Assembly: GCF_014279775.1 (NCBI RefSeq)
Contig: NZ_CP047961.1
Coordinates: 248,001 to 312,000 of the forward strand
DNA from: Synechococcus sp. PROS-9-1
GTDB taxonomy: Bacteria > Cyanobacteriota > Cyanobacteriia > PCC-6307 > Cyanobiaceae
Reading direction: 5' to 3'
DNA: 64,000 nt
Position 1 is the first letter of the stretch, and each line of letters opens with the position of its first letter. The position numbers and the translations under genes were made by a program. Shown here piece by piece: positions 53,936 through 62,958 of this stretch. Under the pieces are notes generated by a model. That model had not been told where the DNA came from and did not search any database. It saw nothing but the letters and a program-made list of their open reading frames with translations.

Positions 53936-55132
53936 TCAGTTTTCGCTCAGGGCGATCAGTCTCTGGATGACATGCTCCACAACCCGATCTGGGGTGGAGG
54001 CCCCGGAGGTGATCCCTACGGTTATGGGTCCACTGGGCAGGAATAACTCTTCCACTGTGAGTTCTTCTCCAAGGGGCTTGTGCTCAATCGAGTTGTCCGA
54101 GTGGATTCGCTCTGGAGTGTCGATGTGGAAGGAACGGATCCCGCGGGTGACGGCGATTTCTTGCAGATGGGTGGTGTTGGAGGAGTTGTATCCCCCAATC
54201 ACCACCATGAGATCAACCGTTTCGTCAACGAGCGAGAACATGGCATCCTGCCGCTCCTGGGTGGCATCGCAGATGGTATTGAACGCTAAAAAATGCTCGT
54301 TGAGTTCGGTTGGCCCGTATTTGCTGAGCATGGTGCGCTCAAACAAACGGCCAATTTCTTCGGTCTCACTTTTGAGCATGGTGGTTTGGTTGGCCACACC
54401 CAAATGTTCGAGATCACGATCGGGGTCAAACCCTGGGGAGCAGGCCTTGGAGAACCGTTCCATAAACGATTCTCGATTGCCGTTGCCGAGAATGTATTCA
54501 GCGACAAGCCTGGCTTCTTCAAGATCGAGAACGACGAGATACGTTCCTGCAAATGAACTTGTTGCAAGCGTTTCTTCGTGTTTCACCTTGCCGTGAATGA
54601 TCGACGTGAACGATTGCTTCTTGTGCTTCTCAACGGTTGTCCACACCTTTGAAACCCAAGGACAGGTGGTGTCAACAATGTGACAGCCACGCTCATTGAG
54701 AAGTTGCATCTCTTGAACGGTGGCACCAAAAGCGGGAAGGATCACCACATCGCCCGATGCCACACCAGAAAAGTCTTTAACTCCACCCTCCACGGAGATG
54801 AACAACACATCCATTTCGCGTAGGTGGTCATTCACTGAGGGGTTATGGATAATTTCGTTGGTAATCCAGATGCGTTCTTGCGGGTAGTGACGTCGAGTTT
54901 CGTAAGCCATGGCGACAGCCCTTTCCACTCCCCAGCAGAATCCAAACGCTTCGGCGAGGCGTACCTGGAGTCGGCCATGGGTTAGGCCATAGCCGTTGTC
55001 ACGGATCGAACCAATCAGGCTGCTTTGGTAAGCCTGTTCCAAACTGCCAGCCACCTCTTCGGCTCGACCGAAGCCTCGCCGGTTGTAGCGATCGGAGTGA
55101 TGCAGCGAGCGTTTGAAGGCGTGAGTATCCAT
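53936..55132 (-). CDS. ispH: 4-hydroxy-3-methylbut-2-enyl diphosphate reductase
   Basis: A 398-aa [4Fe-4S] enzyme of the MEP pathway making IPP and DMAPP. Cluster cysteines are seen in [22 protein letters not shown] and [11 protein letters not shown]. The [10 protein letters not shown] and TVEELFLP segments are typical of the long cyanobacterial form, which has an N-terminal extension of about 60 aa ([17 protein letters not shown]). ATG 55132 is used. DUF1997 follows 18 bp downstream, suggesting co-transcription. Confidence 0.95.
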   Translation of the reverse strand: MDTHAFKRSLHHSDRYNRRGFGRAEEVAGSLEQAYQSSLIGSIRDNGYGLTHGRLQVRLAEAFGFCWGVERAVAMAYETRRHYPQERIWITNEIIHNPSVNDHLREMDVLFISVEGGVKDFSGVASGDVVILPAFGATVQEMQLLNERGCHIVDTTCPWVSKVWTTVEKHKKQSFTSIIHGKVKHEETLATSSFAGTYLVVLDLEEARLVAEYILGNGNRESFMERFSKACSPGFDPDRDLEHLGVANQTTMLKSETEEIGRLFERTMLSKYGPTELNEHFLAFNTICDATQERQDAMFSLVDETVDLMVVIGGYNSSNTTHLQEIAVTRGIRSFHIDTPERIHSDNSIEHKPLGEELTVEELFLPSGPITVGITSGASTPDRVVEHVIQRLIALSEN

Positions 55133-55193
55133 ATCTGTAACGGCAGTGGTTTGACTCTATGGGCTGTCTGGCACTAGCGACTGATCGCAGATG

Positions 55194-55226
55194 CCAATAA
55201 AAAACCCTGTCCCAGGATGGGACAGG
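55194..55226 (-). terminator. Intrinsic terminator of amt
   Basis: On the minus strand a perfect 9-bp stem (CCCTGTCCC / GGGACAGGG, arms 55204-55212 and 55218-55226) with loop ATCCT is followed by GTTTTTTATT-like T-rich sequence (55194-55203). It lies 35 bp after the amt stop. Confidence 0.85.
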
Positions 55227-55261
55227 GTGAACTGCAGATCAAATGCTGCGAATGAAACGAG

Positions 55262-56734
55262 TTATCGGCCTGATGACACGAAATCTGGATAGGCCTCCAT
55301 GCCGTGCTCACCAATGTCCAGGCCTTCAGCTTCTTCCTTCTCGGTGACTCGGATGCCTCCGAACAAACCACCGATCACAGACCAAGCAATCCAGCAGGTC
55401 ACGATCGTCCAAATGGCATAGGCAGCACAACCCAGTGCTTGGATTCCGAGCTGGCTGATGCCACCTCCGACGAGCAAGCCGAGTGGTGAGCCATCCCCCT
55501 GGATGTCAAAACCCCAAAGACCAACCACCAAGGTTCCCCAGACGCCACAGACGCCATGGACTGAGAAGGCTCCGACAGGATCATCGATGCCTGATGCGTC
55601 AAGAGCTGAGACGGCAAAGACGACGATGATGCCGCCAATCAGACCAGCAACCCAGGAGCCAACAAAGGTGAGGTTGCCGCATCCTGCAGTGATGCTGACC
55701 AGGCCGGCAAGGATGCCGTTGATGATCATGGTCAAATCAGGTTTCCCCGATGTCATGGTTGAGATCACGGTGGCTCCGATCGCACCGCCAGCTGCCGCCA
55801 ATGTTGTGGTTACAGCGACGTAAGGAACCCACTGATCCATTGCGAGCTGAGATCCAGGGTTGAATCCATACCAGCCAATCCACAGAATCAGTGCACCAAG
55901 AGTGGCAATGGCCATGTTGTGGCCAGGGATCGCCTGAGGCTTGCCATCAATGAATTTGCCAATACGTGGGCCGAGGAGCATGGCCCCAACGAGTCCAGCC
56001 CAGGCTCCAACGGAGTGAACAATGGATGATCCAGCAAAATCGATGAATTCTGTGTCACCAACAGAATTCAGCCATCCGCCATTCCATTCCCAACTGCCTG
56101 CAACGGGATAGATGAAAGCGGTGAGAACGAGTGAGAACACCACAAACTCACCAAATTTCACGCGCTCTGCCACGAGGCCTGAAACGATCGTTGCTGCAGT
56201 TCCGGCAAAAGCAGCCTGAAACAAGAAGTCAACACTTGGAACGAGTCCAGCTTCCGAGATGAGTTCGGGCGTAACAGCCGGATCGAAAAACAACCCGTTG
56301 AAATAGAGCCAGCCTGCGGCTATGGCATCGCCATACATCAACGAATAGCCAACAAACCAATAAGCGGTTACAGCAAGGGCGAAGACGAAGAGATTTTTAG
56401 CAAGAATATTGACTGCATTTTTTTGGCGGCACATTCCGGCTTCCACCATGGCGAAACCGGCGTTCATGAAAATCACCAGGATCGTCGCGACCAGTAGCCA
56501 AAGATTGTTGGCTAAAAACGCTGCGTTGAGTTCCGGCATCTCTGCGGCATGAGCCGAGAGGTTGAAAAGGCCAAGCCCGAACAGGGCAAGTGGCACGCAG
56601 CCAAGCCACAAGAGCGAGCGATTGGTTTTAAATCCGCGGATGCTTTGAAGGAGGAGCATCGGGCCCTCCAGAAGACTGGCCTCCTGGAGGCGAGATTTGC
56701 GCCGCATGTTGGGCGACTCGTAAGCAGTTGTCAT
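55262..56734 (-). CDS. amt: Ammonium transporter (Amt family)
   Basis: A 490-aa inner-membrane channel for ammonium. An N-terminal signal-like stretch (LALFGLGLFNLSAHAAE) precedes 11 helices. Seen: ANNLWLLVATILVIFMNAGF, FAGSSIVHSVGAWAGL with the pore His, GAFSVHGVCGVWGTL with the second His. ATG 56734 is chosen over 56797 because the intervening bases are a tandem repeat. The C-terminal tail is short and would bind PII. Nitrogen control by NtcA is expected in the group; a near-consensus site lies upstream. Confidence 0.94.
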   Translation of the reverse strand: MTTAYESPNMRRKSRLQEASLLEGPMLLLQSIRGFKTNRSLLWLGCVPLALFGLGLFNLSAHAAEMPELNAAFLANNLWLLVATILVIFMNAGFAMVEAGMCRQKNAVNILAKNLFVFALAVTAYWFVGYSLMYGDAIAAGWLYFNGLFFDPAVTPELISEAGLVPSVDFLFQAAFAGTAATIVSGLVAERVKFGEFVVFSLVLTAFIYPVAGSWEWNGGWLNSVGDTEFIDFAGSSIVHSVGAWAGLVGAMLLGPRIGKFIDGKPQAIPGHNMAIATLGALILWIGWYGFNPGSQLAMDQWVPYVAVTTTLAAAGGAIGATVISTMTSGKPDLTMIINGILAGLVSITAGCGNLTFVGSWVAGLIGGIIVVFAVSALDASGIDDPVGAFSVHGVCGVWGTLVVGLWGFDIQGDGSPLGLLVGGGISQLGIQALGCAAYAIWTIVTCWIAWSVIGGLFGGIRVTEKEEAEGLDIGEHGMEAYPDFVSSGR

Positions 56735-56741
56735 AGAAGAA

Positions 56742-56780
56742 AGCAGGACTGCAAGAGAGCAGGACTGCAAGAGAGCAGGA
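56742..56780. repeat. 16-bp direct tandem repeat in the amt leader
   Basis: AGCAGGACTGCAAGAG is present at 56742-56757 and again at 56758-56773, followed by a partial third copy (AGCAGGA, 56774-56780). It begins 7 bp upstream of the amt ATG, in the 5' untranslated region, where changes in copy number would alter leader length. Confidence 0.92.
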
Positions 56781-56831
56781 GCAAGTGTCCATTTCACTCA
56801 CCAAAATTGCTCGCTTGCGAACACTTTTCAA

Positions 56832-56845
56832 GTCGTTGTTGCTAC
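56832..56845 (-). promoter_or_regulatory. Possible NtcA-binding site upstream of amt
   Basis: On the minus strand GTA-N8-GAC (one mismatch from GTA-N8-TAC) lies about 98 bp before the amt ATG. Nitrogen-regulated amt genes in cyanobacteria often carry such a site. The -10 element is not clear, so this is tentative. Confidence 0.25.
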
Positions 56846-56876
56846 CGAATGGGCGTTTCGCAACGTTTTGCGTTTT

Positions 56877-57629
56877 TTACTGACGGGGATGAACCGGCTG
56901 GAGGCCCTCCCAGTTGATCCGATCTTCGTCAAAACTGAAGCGGCAAGGCAGCACTTCCACCCCTGCTGCCATGGCCAACCTGAACAGATCTCCATAGCGG
57001 GGATCTGCGCTGTCTCCGGGCGCAAAAGCATTGACATCAGGACGGCTCAGGCAGGGAACTAAGACACCTCGTGCCTCAGGAATGAGTGCCGTGAGCTCCT
57101 CCAGGTGCTTTTGGCCCCGTTCCGTCACCGTGTCCGGGAAGAGTGCAACGTCGCCGTGACTCCAGGTGGTGTTTTTGACTTCGACATAAATGGGGCGTTG
57201 ATCGTCTGCGCTGTCGTCTGGGGTGATTAATAAGTCAATGCGACTTCTGCGATTGAGGCCATAGGGGACCTCGGCACGGATGGTCTTGATCGGGCCGAGC
57301 TGGTCTTTAAGTTCACCGGCTTCAATCAGGGCCCGAATCAGTTTGTTCGGCAAAGCGGTATTGATGCCAGCCCAGCACAGCGTTCCGTCGCTGCTTGGGA
57401 CCTCAGCCTGTTCCCATGTCCAAGCCAACTTGCGCTTCGGGGAAGGGGCATAACGGACCCGGACTCTCCCACCTGGATGGAGCACGCCTTTCATGGGCCC
57501 AGTGTTGGCGCAGTGGACGGTGACGATCTGTCCATCGCTGAGCTCCACATCAGCCAGAAAGCGTTTGTAGCGCTTGAGGAGCACTCCTTCGCTGAGTGCA
57601 GGAAATTGCAGGATCGACGTGCCGGTCAT
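56877..57629 (-). CDS. sfsA: SfsA-family protein
   Basis: A 250-aa protein of the SfsA family, DNA-binding or nuclease-like and named for sugar fermentation stimulation. Seen: YKRFLADVELSDGQIVTVHC, CANTGPMKGVL, the SRIDLLI segment and YVEVKNTTWSHGDVALFPD with conserved acidic and Lys residues, then FAPGDSADPRYG. ATG 57629 (MTGTSILQFP) is chosen over 57665. It is divergent from murJ with 80 bp between. Confidence 0.92.
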   Translation of the reverse strand: MTGTSILQFPALSEGVLLKRYKRFLADVELSDGQIVTVHCANTGPMKGVLHPGGRVRVRYAPSPKRKLAWTWEQAEVPSSDGTLCWAGINTALPNKLIRALIEAGELKDQLGPIKTIRAEVPYGLNRRSRIDLLITPDDSADDQRPIYVEVKNTTWSHGDVALFPDTVTERGQKHLEELTALIPEARGVLVPCLSRPDVNAFAPGDSADPRYGDLFRLAMAAGVEVLPCRFSFDEDRINWEGLQPVHPRQ

Positions 57630-57709
57630 GGCTGCTGGCTGAATCAGGCCATCGTGGACTGGCACAGGGTTGAGAATGCTGGCTCAGAAGGGCTGTTAAC
57701 AAACGACGA

Positions 57710-59317
57710 ATGGCGAGATCTCTGAAGCGCATTGCCTTGGTCGTCACCTACGGCACGTTGTTGAGCAAAGTTGGCGGTTTAGTGCGTCAGTTGGTGATTG
57801 CGGCAGCCTTCGGGGTGGGTGCCGCTTATGACGCTTACAACTACGCCTATGTGCTTCCTGGATTCCTATTGATTCTTCTGGGAGGGATCAACGGGCCATT
57901 CCATAGCGCCATGGTGAGCGTGCTCAGCCGCCGTCCCAGGGAGGAGGGGGCGCATATTTTGGCCACCTTGAACACGATGGTCAGCGCTCTGCTGCTGGTG
58001 GTAACGATCGTTCTCGTGCTGGCAGCTGATCCTCTGATTACGTTGGTTGGCCCTGGTCTCAGTCCGGAGTTGCATCGCATTGCTGCAGTGCAACTGCAAG
58101 TGATGGCTCCGATGGCTTTGTTGGCTGGTCTGATCGGCCTTGGCTTTGGATCGCTCAATGCTGCTGATGAGTTCTGGATCCCGGCGATTTCGCCGTTGAT
58201 GTCCAGCCTTGCGCTCATCGTGGGCATCGGTTTGCTCTGGTGGCAGGCGGGCTCTGCGATCTCAACGCCCGCTCTCGCGCTTTGGGGAGGGGTGGTATTG
58301 GCGTTATCCACCCTGGTGGGGGCATTTCTGCAATGGCTTCTGCAGCTGCCTGCCCTGATGAAGCAGGGACTGGTTCAGTTACGTCTCGCCTGGGATTGGC
58401 GCCATCCCGGTGTTCAGGAGGTTTGGCAGGTGATGGGCCCGGCCACCCTGTCGTCGGGAATGCTGCAGATCAATGTGTTCACCGATTTGTTTTTCGCATC
58501 GGGGTTGCTTGGAGCGGCGGCTGGGCTTGGTTACGCCAATTTGTTGGTTCAGACGCCGCTGGGGTTGATTTCAAACGCGTTGTTGGTGCCTCTGTTGCCA
58601 ACCTTTTCCCGTCTGACGGCTCCGCAAGATCGCCCAGAGCTGATCGCTCGAATCCGTCAGGGCTTGATGTTGTCGACGGCGTCGATGCTTCCCCTTGGCG
58701 CCTTATTCCTGGCCCTTGCCACTCCCATTGTGGCGCTGGTGTACGAACGGGGTGCCTTCAATCAAGGTGCGGTGGAGCTCGTAACGGGCTTGTTGATGGC
58801 CTATGGACTTGGCATGCCGGCCTATCTCGGCAGAGATGTGTTGGTGCGCGTGTTTTACGCCCTGGGCGACGGCACAACACCCTTTCGTCTTTCGGTCATT
58901 GGCATTGGTCTCAATGTCGTGTTCGACTGGGCCCTCGTGGGTGGTCCAACGCCATGGGGGCCTCAACTTCCCTTCAATTTTGGTGCAGCGGGTTTGGTGC
59001 TGGCCACCGTGTTGATCAATGTGCTCACCTGCGTCGCCCTTTTGTTGGCCCTGCAGCATCGGCTGCAAGTGTTGCCGTTAAAACAGTGGGGCCTTGATGG
59101 TTTGCGCCTCATGGTTGCAGCCGTAGGCGCTGGAATCGTGGCCTGGGGATTGAGCCAAGGAGTGCGTTGGCCTGTTGATCTTGTGGGACGCCTCCTGCAG
59201 GTTGGCCTTTCGGGATCACTGGGCGGTCTGGTGTTTATGGCGCTGGGTCAAGCTTTCGATGTCCAAGAGGTTCGCGAGATCAGTCAAGGCCTGACACGTC
59301 GCTTTATTCGTCGCTGA
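57710..59317 (+). CDS. murJ: Lipid II flippase MurJ (MviN family)
   Basis: A 535-aa integral membrane protein with about 14 helices that moves lipid-linked peptidoglycan precursor across the membrane. The start ALVVTYGTLLSKVGGLVRQLVIA (landmark at residues 8-30), the DAYNYAYVLPGFL segment, and VYERGAFNQGAVELV with FYALGDGTTPF are family features. ATG 57710. The end overlaps a small convergent gene by 14 bp. Confidence 0.94.
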   Translation: MARSLKRIALVVTYGTLLSKVGGLVRQLVIAAAFGVGAAYDAYNYAYVLPGFLLILLGGINGPFHSAMVSVLSRRPREEGAHILATLNTMVSALLLVVTIVLVLAADPLITLVGPGLSPELHRIAAVQLQVMAPMALLAGLIGLGFGSLNAADEFWIPAISPLMSSLALIVGIGLLWWQAGSAISTPALALWGGVVLALSTLVGAFLQWLLQLPALMKQGLVQLRLAWDWRHPGVQEVWQVMGPATLSSGMLQINVFTDLFFASGLLGAAAGLGYANLLVQTPLGLISNALLVPLLPTFSRLTAPQDRPELIARIRQGLMLSTASMLPLGALFLALATPIVALVYERGAFNQGAVELVTGLLMAYGLGMPAYLGRDVLVRVFYALGDGTTPFRLSVIGIGLNVVFDWALVGGPTPWGPQLPFNFGAAGLVLATVLINVLTCVALLLALQHRLQVLPLKQWGLDGLRLMVAAVGAGIVAWGLSQGVRWPVDLVGRLLQVGLSGSLGGLVFMALGQAFDVQEVREISQGLTRRFIRR

Positions 59318-59582
59318 GACGGACCTCTCGGTCTTCCCGCACCTGGATCGGTAATTCGAGGTGTTGACGACCGACCAGCTGGGGCCCTTGCACAGAAAGA
59401 ATGCGCGCTTCAATTCCAAAGTCGCGAAAGGCGGTTTCCATTTCCTGGATGAGAGCTTTCTCAACTTGGGCTTCGGGATCGACAACCTTCCCGATCAAGC
59501 GTTCGCCGAGGCGGCCGATCCGTTGCCGGACCACATCGCGGGCGTTGGTGACCTCGATGATCAGCACGGCAGAGTCCAACAA
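59304..59582 (-). CDS. Small conserved-looking hypothetical protein
   Basis: About 92 aa: LDSAVLIIEVTNARDVVRQR, then RLGERLIGKVVDPEAQVEK, and GIEARILSVQGPQLVGRQHL. Charged, soluble, no domain recognised. The start is TTG 59582, 10 bp after the DUF3181 stop, with AAGG about 8 nt upstream; GTG 59567 is possible. The frame is open further upstream, but without start codons and inside DUF3181. Probably co-transcribed with DUF3181. Confidence 0.65.
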   Translation of the reverse strand: MLDSAVLIIEVTNARDVVRQRIGRLGERLIGKVVDPEAQVEKALIQEMETAFRDFGIEARILSVQGPQLVGRQHLELPIQVREDREVRLSDE

Positions 59583-59592
59583 CGTTTCAACC

Positions 59593-59883
59593 TTATCGGC
59601 AGTGTCCTTCGAGAATCTCCTCGAGGTCCGAAAGTTGAGAGGACGGCAACAGACGCGCCATCGGTAATCGCGCACTTCCTCCCCCAATCGGTACTTGAAC
59701 AGCCTCCAAAGCTTGTCGAGCGGCCACAACCGCGCCTTGATCGAGCAGCGCGCTGCATTCAATCGCAAGGGCTTCGGCTAAGCCGGCATCTCCCAAATAC
59801 AAATGCCATCCAGCCACCTGGATGTAAAGACGGTCCGCCAGCGTGGAGGTGAGGGCGCGTAGATCAGCTGTGTCCAGAGTCAT
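59593..59883 (-). CDS. DUF3181-family protein
   Basis: A 96-aa cyanobacterial protein of unknown function. LADRLYIQVAGWHLYLGDAG is the N-terminal family motif, and VPIGGGSARLPMARLLPSSQ the C-terminal one. ATG 59883 (MTLDTADLRAL) is preferred; 59934 would translate the tandem repeat. It sits between two other small genes in a likely operon. Confidence 0.82.
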   Translation of the reverse strand: MTLDTADLRALTSTLADRLYIQVAGWHLYLGDAGLAEALAIECSALLDQGAVVAARQALEAVQVPIGGGSARLPMARLLPSSQLSDLEEILEGHCR

Positions 59884-59902
59884 CGTTGTGGAGTCGGAGC
59901 GG

Positions 59903-59942
59903 CTGACTCCATGCTGACTCCATGCTGACTCCATGCTGACTC
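59903..59942. repeat. 11-bp direct tandem repeat before the DUF3181 gene
   Basis: CTGACTCCATG is repeated three times exactly (59903-59913, 59914-59924, 59925-59935), with a partial fourth copy (CTGACTC). The repeat fills most of the 57-bp gap between the DUF3181 gene and the upstream small membrane gene, running into that gene's stop codon. Confidence 0.93.
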
Positions 59943-60195
59943 AGCTTTCGTCCATGTCTGCGTCTTTCCCAGGGCGCAGACGGATCACGACCAGCAGGTG
60001 AACAATCAACACCCCCAGCCAAGCTTCACTCCACAGGTCGAGATGGCTCCAGGGGTGGCGCATCTCTTGCACAAACCAAAGGCCGCTATTCACAGCGGCA
60101 AATCCCCCGGCGTGGAGGCAGAAATTCACCACCCTGTTGAAATGCCTGTAGGTGGCATTGTTCGGATCGGCGGGTCCGTACCAGCGGAGCGGCAT
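59941..60195 (-). CDS. Small two-helix membrane protein, function unknown
   Basis: An 84-aa protein. After MPLRWYGPADPNNATYRHFN come two hydrophobic stretches, NFCLHAGGFAAVNSGLWFV and AWLGVLIVHLLVVIRL, separated by a short polar loop, and a basic-acidic tail. It looks like a 2TM-domain protein. The ATG at 60195 is preceded by AGGAGG-like sequence (AGGAGGTTC), a good Shine-Dalgarno. It is upstream of DUF3181 and the third small gene. Confidence 0.75.
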   Translation of the reverse strand: MPLRWYGPADPNNATYRHFNRVVNFCLHAGGFAAVNSGLWFVQEMRHPWSHLDLWSEAWLGVLIVHLLVVIRLRPGKDADMDES

Positions 60196-60286
60196 GGGAT
60201 GAACCTCCTAACTCCGTTGATTTTGACGTGTTGATGCCGGTTGGTTGACGAAGGGTGCCTTGATACGGTCAGATGGTGACTTCCAA

Positions 60287-60360
60287 GCGCTTGTAGCTCA
60301 GCGGATTAGAGCATCTGACTACGGATCAGAGGGTCGGGAGTTCGAATCTCTCCAGGCGCG
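60287..60360 (+). tRNA. tRNA-Arg (anticodon ACG)
   Basis: 74 nt with acceptor GCGCTTG/CAGGCGC (one G-T pair), D arm TAGCTCAGCGGATTAGAGCA, anticodon stem TCTGA/TCAGA with loop CTACGGA (ACG at 60321-60323), T loop TTCGAAT, discriminator G. CCA is not encoded. A34 would be deaminated to inosine by TadA to read CGN codons. Confidence 0.95.
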
Positions 60361-60366
60361 TTTCTG

Positions 60367-60394
60367 AAAACTGCCTACAAGGCAGTTTTTTTTT
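60367..60394 (+). terminator. Intrinsic terminator of tRNA-Arg
   Basis: Stem AAAACTGCC (60367-60375) / GGCAGTTTT (60381-60389), loop TACAA, followed by a run of T to 60394. A clear rho-independent terminator 6 bp after the tRNA. Confidence 0.9.
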
Positions 60395-60454
60395 GAAGAT
60401 TCGTGAGTGCAATGGGCCTGTTCCCTACGATTCATGCATTGATGTTTGAAACGC

Positions 60455-61744
60455 ATGACAGACCGCTCAGCAGCCCCGATTAATGCATCTTTGAAGGCTG
60501 CAGACCCTGCCATTGCTGGTTTGATCGATCAAGAGCAGATGCGTCAGGAGACGCACCTTGAGTTGATTGCATCGGAGAACTTCACCTCCAAGGCGGTGAT
60601 GGAAGCTCAGGGTTCTGTTCTGACGAATAAATACGCCGAGGGGCTGCCCCACAAGCGTTACTACGGCGGCTGCGAGCACGTGGATGCCATCGAAGAATTG
60701 GCCATCACTAGGGCGAAGCAACTTTTCGATGCGGCTTGGGCGAATGTTCAGCCCCACAGTGGCGCTCAGGCGAACTTCGCTGTGTTTCTTGCCCTGCTTC
60801 AGCCCGGTGACACGATTCTTGGAATGGATCTCAGCCATGGGGGGCACCTCACCCATGGCTCACCGGTGAATGTCAGCGGCAAGTGGTTCAACGTGGTCCA
60901 GTACGGCGTTGATCGACAGACTCAGCGCCTTGATATGGAGGCCATTCGCCAGCTGGCTCTGGAGCACAAGCCCAAGCTGATTATTTGTGGTTACTCGGCC
61001 TACCCGCGCTCGATCGACTTTGCTGCCTTCCGCAGCATTGCGGACGAAGTGGGTGCGTACCTGTTGGCAGACATGGCCCATATCGCCGGCCTCGTGGCTG
61101 CTGGGGTGCATGCCAGTCCAGTCCCTCACTGTGATGTTGTCACCACCACCACGCACAAAACCCTGCGCGGCCCCCGTGGTGGCTTGATCCTTTGTCGCGA
61201 TGCAGAGTTCGCACGCCGATTTGATAAAGCGGTGTTTCCAGGGTCGCAAGGTGGACCGCTTGAGCACGTGATTGCAGCCAAGGCTGTGGCTTTCGGCGAA
61301 GCGTTGCAGCCCGACTTCAAGGCTTACAGCCATCAGGTTGTTGCCAATGCTCAGGCCCTTGCGGCGCGTCTTCAGGAGCGAAAGATTGACGTGGTGAGTG
61401 GGGGTACGGATAACCATGTGGTGCTTCTGGATCTGCGCAGCATCGGGATGACCGGCAAGGTGGCTGATCTTTTGGTGAGTGATGTGCACATCACGGCCAA
61501 CAAGAACACGGTTCCCTTTGATCCTGAGTCGCCCTTCGTGACAAGTGGATTGCGTTTGGGAACGGCTGCTCTCACCACCCGTGGATTCGACGAGCAGGCC
61601 TTCCACGAGGTTGCAGATGTGATCGCTGATCGCCTTCTGAACCCTGCGGATGATGCCATTCAGGCGCGTTGTTTGGAGCGAGTCAGTGACCTCTGCAAGC
61701 GGTTTCCGCTGTATGCCCCTGCTTTGGAACCGGCTCTCGCTTGA
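60455..61744 (+). CDS. glyA: Serine hydroxymethyltransferase
   Basis: A 429-aa PLP enzyme interconverting serine and glycine with tetrahydrofolate. Seen: [40 protein letters not shown], and the PLP lysine in [22 protein letters not shown] 60455 is chosen; a TTG at 60446 is in frame. No riboswitch is seen in the short leader. It is in the order glyA, wecA-like, cinA. Confidence 0.96.
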   Translation: MTDRSAAPINASLKAADPAIAGLIDQEQMRQETHLELIASENFTSKAVMEAQGSVLTNKYAEGLPHKRYYGGCEHVDAIEELAITRAKQLFDAAWANVQPHSGAQANFAVFLALLQPGDTILGMDLSHGGHLTHGSPVNVSGKWFNVVQYGVDRQTQRLDMEAIRQLALEHKPKLIICGYSAYPRSIDFAAFRSIADEVGAYLLADMAHIAGLVAAGVHASPVPHCDVVTTTTHKTLRGPRGGLILCRDAEFARRFDKAVFPGSQGGPLEHVIAAKAVAFGEALQPDFKAYSHQVVANAQALAARLQERKIDVVSGGTDNHVVLLDLRSIGMTGKVADLLVSDVHITANKNTVPFDPESPFVTSGLRLGTAALTTRGFDEQAFHEVADVIADRLLNPADDAIQARCLERVSDLCKRFPLYAPALEPALA

Positions 61745-61833
61745 GAGCCTTAATAGACGTGTCCCTCAGCTTGTTTCTGCCTAAACTTAATTTCTAAAAG
61801 ATCCTGTTTGGTGTCCTTGCGCCGGAGTTTTTT

Positions 61834-62958
61834 GTGACGTTCGCGAGTACTCCTCTCGCAGTCGCTTCGGCGAGTCTGGTGGTTGCGGCCATCATTACAA
61901 CGTTGCTCGTCCCCCTGGTGCGTGGGTTGGGTTTGAGATTAGGTCTCACGGATCAGCCAGATTCCCGCAAACAGCACACCACTCCCATGGTGCGATTGGG
62001 GGGCATCGCCCTGGTTCTTGGTTTTTGTTTGTCCCTTGGGGTGACGTGGTGGATGGGCGGTTTTGGCATGTTGGCTCCGGCCCGTGACCAGCTCATCTGG
62101 ACCACACTTGCCGGTTCTCTTTGCTTTTTCGTGATCGGTCTTGCAGACGATCTTTTTGCCCTATCTCCTTGGCCGCGCTTGGCTGGTCAAGTTGCGGTTT
62201 CGGTGGTTGTTTGGTCCCAGGGCGTGCGGATTGGAGCGATTGATCTGCCCTGGTTAGCCAGCAGCTCTGAAGCCTTGCTGCTTCCTGATCTGCTCAGCTT
62301 GGTTGCCACGGTGATTTGGCTGGTGGGCATCACCAATGCGATCAACTGGCTGGATGGCCTTGATGGTTTGGCCGCAGGTGTTGGTGGAATCGCAGCAGTT
62401 GGCTTGGTGTCAGTTAGTTTTTCGCTCCATCAGTCAGCGGCTGCTTTTCTTGCTGCAGCCTTAGCTGGAAGTTGTCTTGGTTTCCTCCGCCACAACTTCA
62501 ATCCAGCTCGCATCTTTATGGGTGATGGCGGATCGTATTTTTTGGGGTTCACCCTGGCCGCCGTGAGCATTGTTGGTCCGGCAAAAGGGCTGACAACGGT
62601 GAGCTTGTTGCTGCCGTTGTTGATTCTTTCTTTGCCTTTAGCCGACATGTCGGCTGTGATTATGGGGCGTCTCAGCGATGGTCACTCCCCCTTCTATCCA
62701 GATCGGCGCCATCTCCATCACCGCCTTCTTCGTGCTGGCTTTAGCCATCGCCGCACGGTTGTTTTGATCTACGTGTTCACGCAGTGGTTGGCGTCGTTGG
62801 CCATGGTGGTGGCCAACGTGGAAATGCGTTTTCTTTGGCTCGGTCTGGCTACGGCCATCCTTGTTGCCACGGTTGTGACTATCAATCGTCAGCGTCATCT
62901 CGAAGCGGCGATTGACCCTTCAAGCCTGGAATCTCCAGCTTCTGACCGCCATGGCTGA
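61834..62958 (+). CDS. MraY/WecA-family glycosyl-1-phosphate transferase
   Basis: A 374-aa membrane enzyme with about 11 helices that transfers a sugar phosphate to undecaprenyl phosphate. Seen: [19 protein letters not shown], the catalytic [29 protein letters not shown] and [14 protein letters not shown], ending with the HLHHRLL motif of the WecA/TagO group. The start is GTG 61834. It probably begins O-antigen or exopolysaccharide synthesis. Its last 8 bp overlap cinA. Confidence 0.92.
   Translation: MTFASTPLAVASASLVVAAIITTLLVPLVRGLGLRLGLTDQPDSRKQHTTPMVRLGGIALVLGFCLSLGVTWWMGGFGMLAPARDQLIWTTLAGSLCFFVIGLADDLFALSPWPRLAGQVAVSVVVWSQGVRIGAIDLPWLASSSEALLLPDLLSLVATVIWLVGITNAINWLDGLDGLAAGVGGIAAVGLVSVSFSLHQSAAAFLAAALAGSCLGFLRHNFNPARIFMGDGGSYFLGFTLAAVSIVGPAKGLTTVSLLLPLLILSLPLADMSAVIMGRLSDGHSPFYPDRRHLHHRLLRAGFSHRRTVVLIYVFTQWLASLAMVVANVEMRFLWLGLATAILVATVVTINRQRHLEAAIDPSSLESPASDRHG

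Noticed and set aside
59304-59883. DUF3181 and the next small frame as one frameshifted gene
   Set aside because: DUF3181 ends with its own conserved C-terminus and the second frame has a start with AAGG upstream, so two genes are simpler.
59903-59942. Short CRISPR-like repeat
   Set aside because: Units are 11 bp, directly adjacent without spacers, and no cas genes are present.
60860-61606. 248-aa open frame opposite glyA
   Set aside because: Antisense to conserved glyA codons, with no recognisable domain.
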